DNA of 64,000 nucleotides from Podocnemis expansa (Eukaryota; Chordata; Testudines; Podocnemididae): contig ML681971.1 in NCBI GenBank assembly GCA_007922195.1, positions 4,897,721 through 4,961,720 on the forward strand, given 5' to 3'. Made by a program: the position numbers and the translations under genes. Positions within the stretch are counted from its first letter, which is position 1. Every line of letters begins with the position of its first letter. Positions 54,632 through 64,000 of the stretch are shown here, in pieces. Under the pieces are notes generated by a model that was not told the origin of the DNA, ran no database searches, and saw nothing but the letters and a program-made list of their open reading frames with translations.

Positions 54632-57301
54632 AAGCCCACCCTTCTTAGGCCTGGCATCCCCTGACTCTAAGCCCATGGACAGCACAGGGTGCAGACACAC
54701 TCCCTCTGCGCTGGGCATGGAGCACAACACCATGGCGCCATGCAGATGCCACCACTCCCTCTGACTCAAGGAAGAAGCCAATGAGCCTGGGCCAGAGGGG
54801 CAAAGTAGCTCCTCCCAGTGCTGAGCCAATGGAGTCAGGAGCAGCAGGTTGGGCAACCCTCATACAACTGTCAATGTCCAGAGCCAGCAGCCTGGCCCAA
54901 CTCCCTCCCAGCCCAGTGATGGAGCCAGTAGTTGATCCAGGCAGCAGGCACAGCTCTCCCCAAGCTGAGCCTAGCACAGAGCCAGCAGGGGACTGGGAAT
55001 CCCCTCCCCCATATTGTGCCGTGTAGCCACCATCTCGATTTATTGGGCAGGAAAACTAAGGCACATATAGCAGAAGGTACTTGAATTCCCTCCCCATAAG
55101 ATTATACCCTGCATCCATGATACAGAAGGCAAAAAACGCCCAGGGATCCTGACACCCAGCCCCCTGCTCTAGCTACTAGACTCCACTTCTCATTCAGAGC
55201 AACAAATAGAATCCAAAAGTCCGGATTAAACCCAGCACCATACTCTACTCCTTGGTCTGTTTTTTTCGTCCCTCTCTCCTCCTCCTCCTCCTCTCTTAAA
55301 CCCAAGATCCAAGCTGGGATCTTTCTCACCTGAAAGAGCGTCTGATGGTTGGGGCTCTGGTGGTATATGGTGGTGGGGGAGGAGCGGAGGGATCCCAAGT
55401 GGGAGGTCTGTGGCATGGCTGTGAGGAAGGTGAAATGGGGTGTCTGAGGATAAAAGGGATGAGGGACCAGAACAGAGTGAAATCAATAACACACATCCCG
55501 AGTCCTAGTTATGTCTAGTCAGGGCCGTCCTTTGGGGGGACCGAGGGGGTGATCGCCCCTGTCCCCATGGTTCTGTGAGCCCTGTGCTGTCCTGTCCTGC
55601 CATGAACAGGACAGCATGGGGCCTGCACTACTGCCCCCCGACAGCCACACTGTCCCCTGCCCCTCCTCACTGCCTTTGGCATGGAGCTGAAGGCAGCGGA
55701 GGGGAGGCCGGGAGCACAGAACTGGCCTTTGCTTTGGGCCAGCTCACCCTGCCCCCCAGGCAGGGCCGTCCTTAAGGGAGGGCAAGAAGGGCAACTGCCC
55801 TGGGCCCCGCGCTTTGGGGGGCTTCACACTTTTGGGGGATCCGACACAGCCAGCTGGAGTAAGGAAGCAGGGAGCTTTTTCAAGCTGTGGGACTAGGGAG
55901 CAGCTCTGGCTGGTCAGAGAAGGGGGAAGGGAATTCAGACAGGCAGCGTTTGGTTACAGGAACTCTTGTAGCCACCTTCCCACAACTGCTCCCTGAGGGG
56001 AAGAGAAAGGGCAAGTGAGATCAAACTTGTGGAGCTAGCCTCAGTCAAGCAAATGGGGACAAAGTCAGGAGAATGTCACATCCCCAACCTTTACAAAACA
56101 GGACCTTCTCTTTGAATTTACATCAGCATCTCCAGAAAGTGTTCACGATATTAAAGAACTTTTTTCCTTCTACATTTAACAAGACTTTTCAGTCTTCAGG
56201 GATGTCTTTTTGAGCAAACTTCCCTGTGCAGATAATGATCTATTATACCTGAGAGAGAAGACCCCAGGCTAGCACTCATATGGAAATACTGGGTTTTTAG
56301 GGTTAATGGCCATCAATCAACACATTAAAGAAGGTTTTTTTTTGTCCTTCCTTCTGCACTGTAAGTATGCCCCATTGTCATTGATTGCAGTCAGACCACC
56401 AGTCCCAAAGCATGGCAGAGAGGAAAGCAAATGTGGCCAAAAACAAACAAGGAATCCTGTGGCACTTTTAAAGACTAGCAAATTTATTTATTTGTTAGCT
56501 TCTAAAAGTGCCAAAAGACTCCTTGTTTGTTTTACATCAAGGTATCTGAGAGAAGGCCAAAGGTCCCTTGTTTCTTACTCTCATCCTCAAACAGTACCTG
56601 AGTTTCATTACTTAGATCACCTGCAAAGCAATGAGGAATGTATGACTACATATATTAAAATAAGATGGAAGAGGAGAGAGTCAGGCAGCATAAAGGAAAT
56701 AACATACATTAGACAATTGGAATCCAGTGCTTTAAGGTGAGAGAGGGCCTGAATTTATTTCTTGATATCATCCAAAAATAGCTTCCCTCTCTGTGAATTT
56801 TCAATTTAAAAAAACTTGATCTAAGAAAAATTATTAAACTTGTAAAATTGCGTGCCCACCTTGAACAGAAAACCAGAACCACAAAGAAGGGTACCTCCAG
56901 ATGCTCCTGTCCACTTGGCTGTGAGGTTGATGAAACATCACCATGATACATTCAGTATTGCCTACCCTAAACATAAAAAAATAGTCATGTCTGTCTTAAA
57001 TATATCATTAAAACTCACTTAAAAATAAAGAGATGTTTAAAGAAATAATAAATGGGGGGAGCTATTTTCTCTGACTTCTGGGTTTTGAGCCTTAAGGATA
57101 AAGTCAGGTCATGTTCTTCTGCTTCTCTCTGCAACTTTTTAGCCTGAGGGCTAGAAATTTATGATTTTATTAAAGAAAAATTATGACACTGCCCAGTGTT
57201 CTGTCTAAGCTGATGGTGCAGCTGAACAAGTTGTGGGTGCGCAAGTTATTGGGGAGCCAGCGGGCAGCATGGAAGAAGCCTATTGGGGCCTGGAGAACCA
57301 G
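54632..57301. other. Intergenic with MITE fragments
   Basis: No gene is recognised. CAGGGCCGTCCTT ends occur at about 55521 and 55762 and mark degraded DNA transposon fragments, probably of one family with the sequence around 57720-58110. A short PLE hairpin lies at 56443-56535. Confidence 0.45.
56443..56535. mobile_element. Short Penelope-like element hairpin
   Basis: AACAAACAAGGAATCCTGTG and CAAAAGACTCCTTGTTTGTT face outward with TTAAAGACTAGCAAATTTAT at the centre. It is a very short version of the inverted pairs seen elsewhere. No target duplication was found. Confidence 0.7.
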
Positions 57302-57704
57302 CAGTGGTTCCCAAACTTTTTCAGGCTGGGGACCCCTTTGTAACAAAATAAATAAATAAATCTTTGCAGACCCCCTCGGCTGATTATGTAATCTGGCCGG
57401 CATGGGCAGACTCTGGCCAGCACCAGTGGGAGAGCTGGTGAGCAGCGCTGCCACCACCATTGCCTGCACCACTGGGGAGCTGAGCCGCAGCAGCTGTGGT
57501 CCCCTGTCCTTGCCCCTGCTGGGGAGCTGCTGTGGCTCCAACCCCCTGCCAGGATACAGCCACAGAGGGGGAAAGGCAGCCCTGGCAGGGAGCATCAGGG
57601 CTGTAGCTGGATTCTGGCCCCGGGTAGGGAGAGGATCTGCAGACCCCCCTGCAAAGTGTCTGCAGACCTCTGGGGGTCCCCAGACCACAGGTTGGGAACC
57701 ACTG
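57302..57704. mobile_element. hAT-type MITE
   Basis: The ends CAGTGGTTCCCAAACTTT and GGTTGGGAACCACTG are classic hAT (Charlie-like) termini. The flanking 8-mers no longer match, so the copy is old. The long minus-strand frame across it is not a gene. Confidence 0.8.
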
Positions 57705-59339
57705 GCATAGAGGGAACATTGTGCTGCAAAGTTTAAAATGGGGGCCCCCTCACAAACTGATTCGCCCTGGGCCCCGCTCCCCCCTAGGGACTGCCCTGCC
57801 CCCAGGACAGGGAACAGCTGGCCCAGAGGCATAGCAGGACAGCCCGGAGGCCAGGCTCCACTCTCTTGCTTGTCCCCCAGGCTGGCTGTTCTTCTCTCAG
57901 AGGGAGGATGGCCAGCCCAGAGGCAGGGTGGGACAGCAAAGCCCAGCCCCCAGACGGGACTGCTCTGCCCCTGGGGGTGGAGTGTCTGGCTCAGGGAATG
58001 AACAGGAGTGTGGGGACAGCCTCTGGGTCAGCACACCCTGCCCTCCCCAGTGTGGGGGGGCTACTTGAGGGGCCCCACAGGCTGATTGCCCCAGGCCCCA
58101 CACCCCTCTAGAAACAACCCCCTGTCTAGTACCATCTGCATCACATTTCCAGGTCAAAGCTACTTTCAAATCCAAGGAAGTTCACAATGTGAACCTCCCA
58201 TCAACCCCAGAGATGCCCCACTGGGCTTGGTCCTGTTGTAACGGCCTGCTTTATACAAGGCAAAAGCAAGATCAGGATTATTAAGCTGGGTTCTGGATTC
58301 ATCCCTGTCTTGTATCTAAGGCCATCATTTACCTCTGGAAAGTGTGTGTTTTGGGGTCCTCCTCTTTCGCACCCTTGCAGGGGTGTGTAAACACCAATGC
58401 AAGGCCAAGGGCAGCAGAAAAGCGGTCCCCACAAACCCAGGCTTCTGGTCAGGACTCTTGAGTTCTGTTCATGGGCTGAACAAGGAGTTGGATGTCCCCC
58501 CGCATAACTCCCCCAGCCAGGGGTTGCTGGAGCCAGGACTTATGCTTCTGCACACACTTACTTTGCCTCTGCCAGGGTCAGGGGAGTCAGCATCCCCCCT
58601 CCACCCACACCCAGTGTGGTTTCCCCAGTACTGACCCGGGGGGGGGGGGGAGGCAGGAACACTTGACTCTGCTCTCTCAGCTGTTGCCAGAGCCAGGGCA
58701 GGATTCAGTCACCCCCCCCCAACACGCACGCACGCATGCATACATTTTCCCCAATAAGGAAATGAAAGTGGTGGCAGGGCTTTTTACCCCCACTGTGCCT
58801 AGCTTCTTCCGGGGCCAGGTTGATGGGTGGTCAAGCTAGGTCAGGCAAGGTCTTCATCCTTCCACTTTCCCCAATCAGTTAGGATTTTTGGCCTCACCTG
58901 GGCTCCTGATTGGCAAATGGCAGGGATCTCCCCCATGCCCAGCACTTCTGCTTGGCCGTCAGGGTCACCACCATTCACTGCACATCCCACTCCCCAGCTT
59001 TGTAACTTGCCCACTGAGAGTTGGAAGGAAATTACTCACCTGGTCTGGTGCTTTGGTAGTTTGTGCAATGACTCCTTTGGTCTGGGGGAACAGGTACAGG
59101 GCAGAAAGTTTCTTTTTGCTGTGTTTGCTAACAAGGCAACGAGTTCCAAAGAGGTAGCCATGTTCAGTTTAAAAGTGTTCACTTTAAGAGAGCAGGACTC
59201 CTTGTTTGTAAGGCAAGGACTGTGGGGAGGGGGGTGGCTGCCTTTATTAGCATTTAAGAGCCACTGCTCCAACAGCAGCACCCCAAGGCTAATTTGCAGA
59301 TGAGGGAGGCATAGCTGTTAAATGGCTTTATAAACTGAA
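57705..59339. other. Intergenic, no gene recognised
   Basis: GC-rich low-complexity DNA with G and C homopolymers (58640-58650, 58711-58720). No domain-bearing frame was found. Confidence 0.4.
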
Positions 59340-59880
59340 AAAATCAACAAGGAGTTGTGTGGCACTTTAAGACTAACAGATTTATTTTTTGCATGAGCTT
59401 TCGTGGGAGAAGATCCCACTTCCTCAGATGCTTCAAAGTTGGGTGAACTTACAGAAAGGAATGAAACCAAATGCAAGGGGGTGTAAAACATAGGATCAGG
59501 TCATAAAGTAACAGCAAATCAGAGCAGTTTACAGGCTCGAACCATGGGAAGCCTGAAGTCAAATTACCCTTTGTAATGGGAAAAGAATCCATAGTCTCGA
59601 TTAAGTCCTGCTTTCACAGAATTTAGCTTGCATATTAATTCGAGTTCAGCTGTCTCTCTTTGAAGTCTTGATGTCCCAGGTACAGCTCTAACAACAGTCG
59701 TTAACAAATCCATCAGCGAGTGATTAGGAAGATGGAAGTGCTCAGCAACTGGTTTCTCTGTTCTTTGATTTCTGATGTCAGCTCTGTGCTCATTCAGTCT
59801 CTTACGGAGGGATCATTCTGTTTGTCCAATATATAAGGTGTAGGGGAATTTCTTGCACATGATGGCATAGACCAGTAGAT
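59340..59880 (-). mobile_element. Penelope-like element with GIY-YIG endonuclease remnant
   Basis: Reading the minus strand, 59866 down to 59564 encodes about 100 residues: YTLYIGQT, then RLNEHRADIRNQRTEKPVAE, LQRETAELELICKLNS and GLNRDYGFFSHYKG before a TAA. This is the GIY-YIG endonuclease C-terminus of Penelope elements. One in-frame TGA follows IGQTE. The 3' tail (59340-59560) has the words shared by every PLE fragment in this window and so identifies the family. The reverse transcriptase part is missing. Confidence 0.88.
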
Positions 59881-60199
59881 GAGCAGAGTAATCAGTGAGC
59901 AAACAGTGAGCCACTAGTGCCCTAGGCACTTTGCAACCTGCTAAGAAAGGAAGGAAGGAAGCAACAATTCAATTCTGCCTAATTTGGTGCCCTAGGCAAC
60001 TGCCTAAGTCACCTATATGGTTGGGCCCTGTCAGGGCTGCTTCCCCATTCTGGCACTTTGAGTGAAAAAGGTGGGGGCCTGCAAAAGGCCTTAAAATCCA
60101 CTGGCCCTAAAGCCTTGTTGCAAACTCTCCAAGGCTACTAATAGCCTGGCCTTGGAGTGGTATTGCTCTCATCACCCAAATGCAAAAATCTCTGGAAAA

Positions 60200-60950
60200 C
60201 CCAAGGCGGCGCACTTGGGAATTCCTTCCTCTGAGGTACCCTCAATCGCTTTTCTTCATCCCTCAAGAGAGCAATTGAACCCCAGCTGTGATATCAGCTG
60301 AAAATGAGACCAAATCCCCTTTAGTAGTTGACTTTACAGTCTGAGGCACATGCACACAAAACCTTTTGCCTTTTAGGACACAGAACCAGAGCTTATTTTA
60401 AAGAGGTAAATTCTTTAATTAAAAAGAACAGCCAGGAAACACAGAGAGCTGCTTTTCTTGGATTTAACTTGGGTAGTTACATGGTAGTTCCATGAGAGTG
60501 GGAGGGAGTACAGGTGCTGAGCACATGTGCTCAAGACGCTTTTAAGAAGAAGGAACTTACCAAATGGGAGGAAAATAAACACAGGGAAGTGTAAATCATG
60601 GGATTAGGTCATACTGTAAAAAACAAATCAAAGCAGTTATTAAGCTTCAAACACTGGGAAACAGTTATTTCCTGATTCCTGCTCTTTCCCAGGAGTAATC
60701 TTGGGGACGAAGGGGTTAACACCCAGGTCAGTGAGTCCCAGGAGACCCAATATAAACAGAGTACAGGTGTTTTAATTGAAGCAATATTCTTGCCTGTTTG
60801 GTGGCAATGGAGCTCCTGGAGGTATCAGGATGAGGCCAGGGAGAAAGGCCTGGAGGATCCAGCAACATCCATGCTCAAGATACATGCAAGTCTGTAACTG
60901 ACCACGTGTGAGTAGAACAGGGAATATTTAGCTAGACTCGGCCAGGGTAT
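60200..60950. repeat. Unclassified interspersed repeat, copy B, split and inverted
   Basis: 60240-60535 is the reverse complement of about 8755-9020 (shared GGACACAGAACCAGAGCTTA). 60690-60905 is the direct match of about 8500-8745 (GGGGTTAACAC, GATCCAGCAACATCC). Between them is a PLE-like fragment (60540-60665). The two halves of one repeat therefore point in opposite directions. Confidence 0.68.
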
Positions 60951-60952
60951 TT

Positions 60953-61705
60953 CATAGAATCATAGGGTTGGAAGGTACCGCATGAGGTCGTCTAGTCCAA
61001 ACCCCTGGTAAAAGCAGGACCACTCTCACTAAATCATCCCAGCCAGGGTTTTGTATAACTGTGTCTTAAATGTTTTCAAAAATGGAGATTCCACCACCTC
61101 CCTAGGTAACCCATTCCAATGCTTCACCACCCTCCTTCTGAGACAGTTTTTTCTGAAATTCAACCTCGACTTCCCCAGCTGCATCTTGAAACTATTGCCC
61201 CTTGTTCTGTCCTCTGCTACTACTGAGAACAGCCTAGCTCCCTCATCTTTGGAGCACCCCTTCAAGGAGCTGAAGGTTGCTATCAAATCTCCCCTCAGTC
61301 TTCTCTTCTGCAGACTCAATAAGCCTGGTGCCTTCAGTTGCCCCTTGTAAGTCATGTGCCCCAACCCCCTAATCATTTTCATTGCCCTCTGCTGGACTCA
61401 TTCTAATTTGTCAACATCCTTTCTGTAGCGTGGAGCCCAAAACTGGATACAGTACTCCAGATGTGGTCTCACAAATGCCAAATAGAGGAGAATAATCACA
61501 TCACTCAATCTACTGGCAACACTCCTACTGATGCAGCCCAATATGCCATTGGGTTTTTTGGCAACAAGAGCACACTGTTGACTCATATCCAGCTTCCCAT
61601 ACACCATAGTGCCCAGGTCCTTTCCTACAGTACTTGTACTTAGCTGATGGGTCCTCAGCCTATAGCAGTACATGAGATTTTTCCATCCTAATTGCTGAAC
61701 TTCAT
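60953..61705 (-). mobile_element. CR1 LINE, 5'-truncated, minus strand
   Basis: The left edge has the inverted CR1 3' terminus (TCATAGAATCATAGGG). Minus frames 61029-61382 and 61398-61673 encode the CR1 RT C-terminus ([34 protein letters not shown]). The frames are separated by a disruption near 61390. Confidence 0.92.
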
Positions 61706-62109
61706 GTTAGTTTTTAAAAGTGACACAGGACTCCTTGTCCTTGTTTATCATATACATAATATACCTTAGCCATTGTTACACCAACTTCTAATACATACTC
61801 ATGTCTTTCCAATGTATACAATCATTGATTCATTAGATGAGAGCGTGGATCTATCTTAATAACACTCCCCTTTAACTCTGTTTAGACAAATGTCACAGGC
61901 TTGGATAACATTATTATTACAAATATATCCTATATCTTGTTCTTCGGTACAAACCTCAAGTTCTATAGCTCTCCAAGTATTATCTTGTTTTATGGCCCAA
62001 AGTCTAGAACCAACCGGTTGCACCACACCTGAGTTTAAATTTAATCTAAGTGCTCCTATTGGAGATATCCCTTTTACTTATGCCTTTGATATCCTAAGTA
62101 CATATTGTG

Positions 62110-62640
62110 ACCCAGGCCTCCTGGGATAACCTTCTGAATGTGCCAAAATCAGGGCAAGTGGTAAAACCAGGGGCCAAACCCCCAAACCACTGCCAGGTGG
62201 TACTTAAACCAGTCTCCCAGTCAGTAACAAAACATGCTTCTGATTCCCTACTCTGGTCATCACCAAGCATAACAAAACAGAAACAGCCCCCTTATTGCAT
62301 ATCAACACCTATGGTCCCTCCTAGCCACTTAAAGAAATAGGTTCTTCTGACCCCAGTGGGCCAGCCACATCACCTAGAACAATATAGGCTTGGATCTTAC
62401 CCAAAATACCATGCTGACAGCCAATCCATTAGTAACTACAACTAAAGGTTTAATATAAAAAGCAAACAAACAAAATATGAGAGATATTAAAGGGTCAAAG
62501 TGAATCACATACATACAAATGATTTAGAGTCCATAGAAAGCAAGTCCTTGAAGAATGTATAGATTGCAGGTTAGTCCAATTCCTCTGATATGCACCCAAT
62601 GCATGGATGGGGCTTAGTCCTTTGTTCAACCCCAGAAGAA
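62110..62640 (+). repeat. Unclassified long interspersed repeat, copy 2
   Basis: This is the second copy of the family described at 49865-50640, in the same orientation, with similar divergence throughout. No open frame is seen. Confidence 0.7.
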
Positions 62641-64000
62641 TAATTCCAGAGGGTGGTTGTGATTGCAGACTGATGACTAAAGACAAAATGGAGATTGGGC
62701 TACTGCCTTTTATCACCTTCAGCTCTCCCATGCCCTCAGAGCCCTTGCCAAATCAAAATGGAGTTGATTCACATGTCAGTGTGGGTGCCTCATCAAAGAG
62801 GTTTCGCCTTGGGGCCACTGCAGCTGGGAGCTCCTAATGGGCAATTAGGATGACAGTAGTTTTATATACACCCAGTCTGGGATTGCTTGGAGTCAAATAA
62901 CTTGGAGTACAAATAAAAACAAATAGATTTCTAATTTCTAATACAGTCATAATACCTACATATAAACCATATAATGACTCTTCGCAGATTACAGCCTTTC
63001 TATTGATACCAAACACAGGATATCATATATGGATTATTACAAGTATGAAATATTAATATGAAAAATAATCATAACCTATCCCCTAGATCCAGACAGCATC
63101 TCACCCCTGCCTTTTGTTTCTAGCCACAATGCTTTTCTGGGCTCTTATCCCAGCATCTTTCGGCCTGATCCTGCTGCTTTCCTTGCACAACTATTTCTTT
63201 CCAAGGGCACAGAACTTCTTTTACTACCCACTTAGTAAGGACGATGGGTTTCTCAATTAGTTTCTTCCCCACCTGGCCCATTTTCTTCATTCCCCTTCAT
63301 TCTTGTTGTTCTAGGGTAGTCATTCAGTCAGGTGGGTAGTGATCCTTTCTGACAAAAGGCACGGGTATTCTGCTATTACTGTGTTAGACCCCATCTATTC
63401 AGTCCAAATGCCCTTAGGTGCCCACCTTCTCCACCAAATCTGTTACCCACACACTAGGGCACCCCACCTTTACCCAAATCTGTACAACTCAAGGCATAAG
63501 CTTGTTAAGGCACTCCCCACCCTTTTCCAATCTGTAAGGCTCTGGGGGAAAGGCACCTACCATTACCCAAGTCACAGCTTAGGACTCAGGGTCTCTCATT
63601 CCCAGAATGTAGGGCTCTGAGTACAACCTGGTTAAGTGAAGTACCCACCCATTCCCAATCGGTAGGGCTCCAGGTATAATTTTCTGTGGGTTTGCACAGT
63701 CTTTTACCAAGAAGGAGTCCTTGTTCTCAGTTTATTACCAACTACCAAAACAGAATAAACACACTAAGTATACAATTCTCATCACTCCCAATAAGGCAGA
63801 GAAACTTCTCCTGATGGCCAGTCAGGATTAGATCACCTGGGGACTCCAGCTTTGCACATTATGGGTAGCAGGGTGTTGACATCTGGCAGCTCTGATCTGG
63901 GGCTGTGTCCTGGATTTAGGTTCCAAAGTACTTCCTTTTGGACCCCAGTTTATATAGTTAAAACCTGGATCCTGCTTAGCTGTATCTTAACCAATCATTT
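62641..64000. other. Repeat-like end region
   Basis: No gene was found. A degenerate short repeat, AATCTGTAnGGCTC, recurs near 63439, 63476, 63528, 63606 and 63656. This may be the continuation of the unclassified repeat to its left. Confidence 0.4.

Noticed and set aside
57170..57832. Minus-strand 220-codon frame
   Set aside because: It covers a hAT MITE (57302-57704) including both inverted ends, so the reading is a by-product of transposon sequence.
1..64000. CRISPR arrays, operons, bacterial promoters and ribosome binding sites
   Set aside because: The window is vertebrate nuclear DNA with introns, LINEs and DNA transposons. No spaced identical repeats of CRISPR type were seen.

Overview
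The window looks like a piece of a non-avian reptile genome, most likely a turtle. It is packed with CR1 LINEs, DIRS tyrosine-recombinase retrotransposons, Penelope-like elements (PLEs) and hAT-type DNA transposons, and its one clear host gene is a vertebrate egg-coat gene. The species assignment is inference from repeat content and gene type. All calls come from reading the sequence; no database search was run.

Layout. 391-6175 is a nearly complete DIRS element with gag, RT/RNase H/methyltransferase-like and tyrosine recombinase ORFs, inverted terminal repeats and an internal complementary region. It is inserted in a broken copy of ZP3 exon 1 (6178-6760, minus). 6768-14382 is CR1 territory, including an EN+RT CR1 (9495-14115) with a second CR1 nested inside it. 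14825-16859 is a 2 kb TIR transposon. 22038-26160 (minus) holds a complete nine-exon ZP3-like gene predicted to encode 459 residues. A third, decayed ZP3 exon 1 lies at 37600-38600.

27010-34090 is the most unusual segment: an endogenous viral element. It carries a CpG-rich promoter dense in ETS and CCAAT sites, a three-exon gene (27498-28897) that weakly recalls the adenovirus E4-34K family, a duplicated TATA promoter (29676-29794) and a leader exon. Four short phase-1 exons then splice in frame to a protein-primed family-B DNA polymerase ORF of Polinton/adintovirus type. The polymerase frame has one in-frame stop, an Asp-to-Asn change in the Exo II motif, and is cut off before the palm domain.

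34.1-64 kb is repeat-rich and has no convincing host gene. It contains three PLE inverted pairs or parts of pairs, a series of hAT MITEs with recognisable 8-bp target duplications, an old DIRS relic spread over 45.2-54.3 kb and split by later insertions (one of them itself carrying a nested element), and two copies of an unclassified long repeat. The assembly has two gaps (9683-9782 and 54575-54584), both flanked by duplicated sequence that looks artefactual.

Two histories show. One is local duplication and decay of ZP3 exon 1 around a single surviving full gene. The other is stacked transposition, whose order can be read from nesting and target-site duplications.
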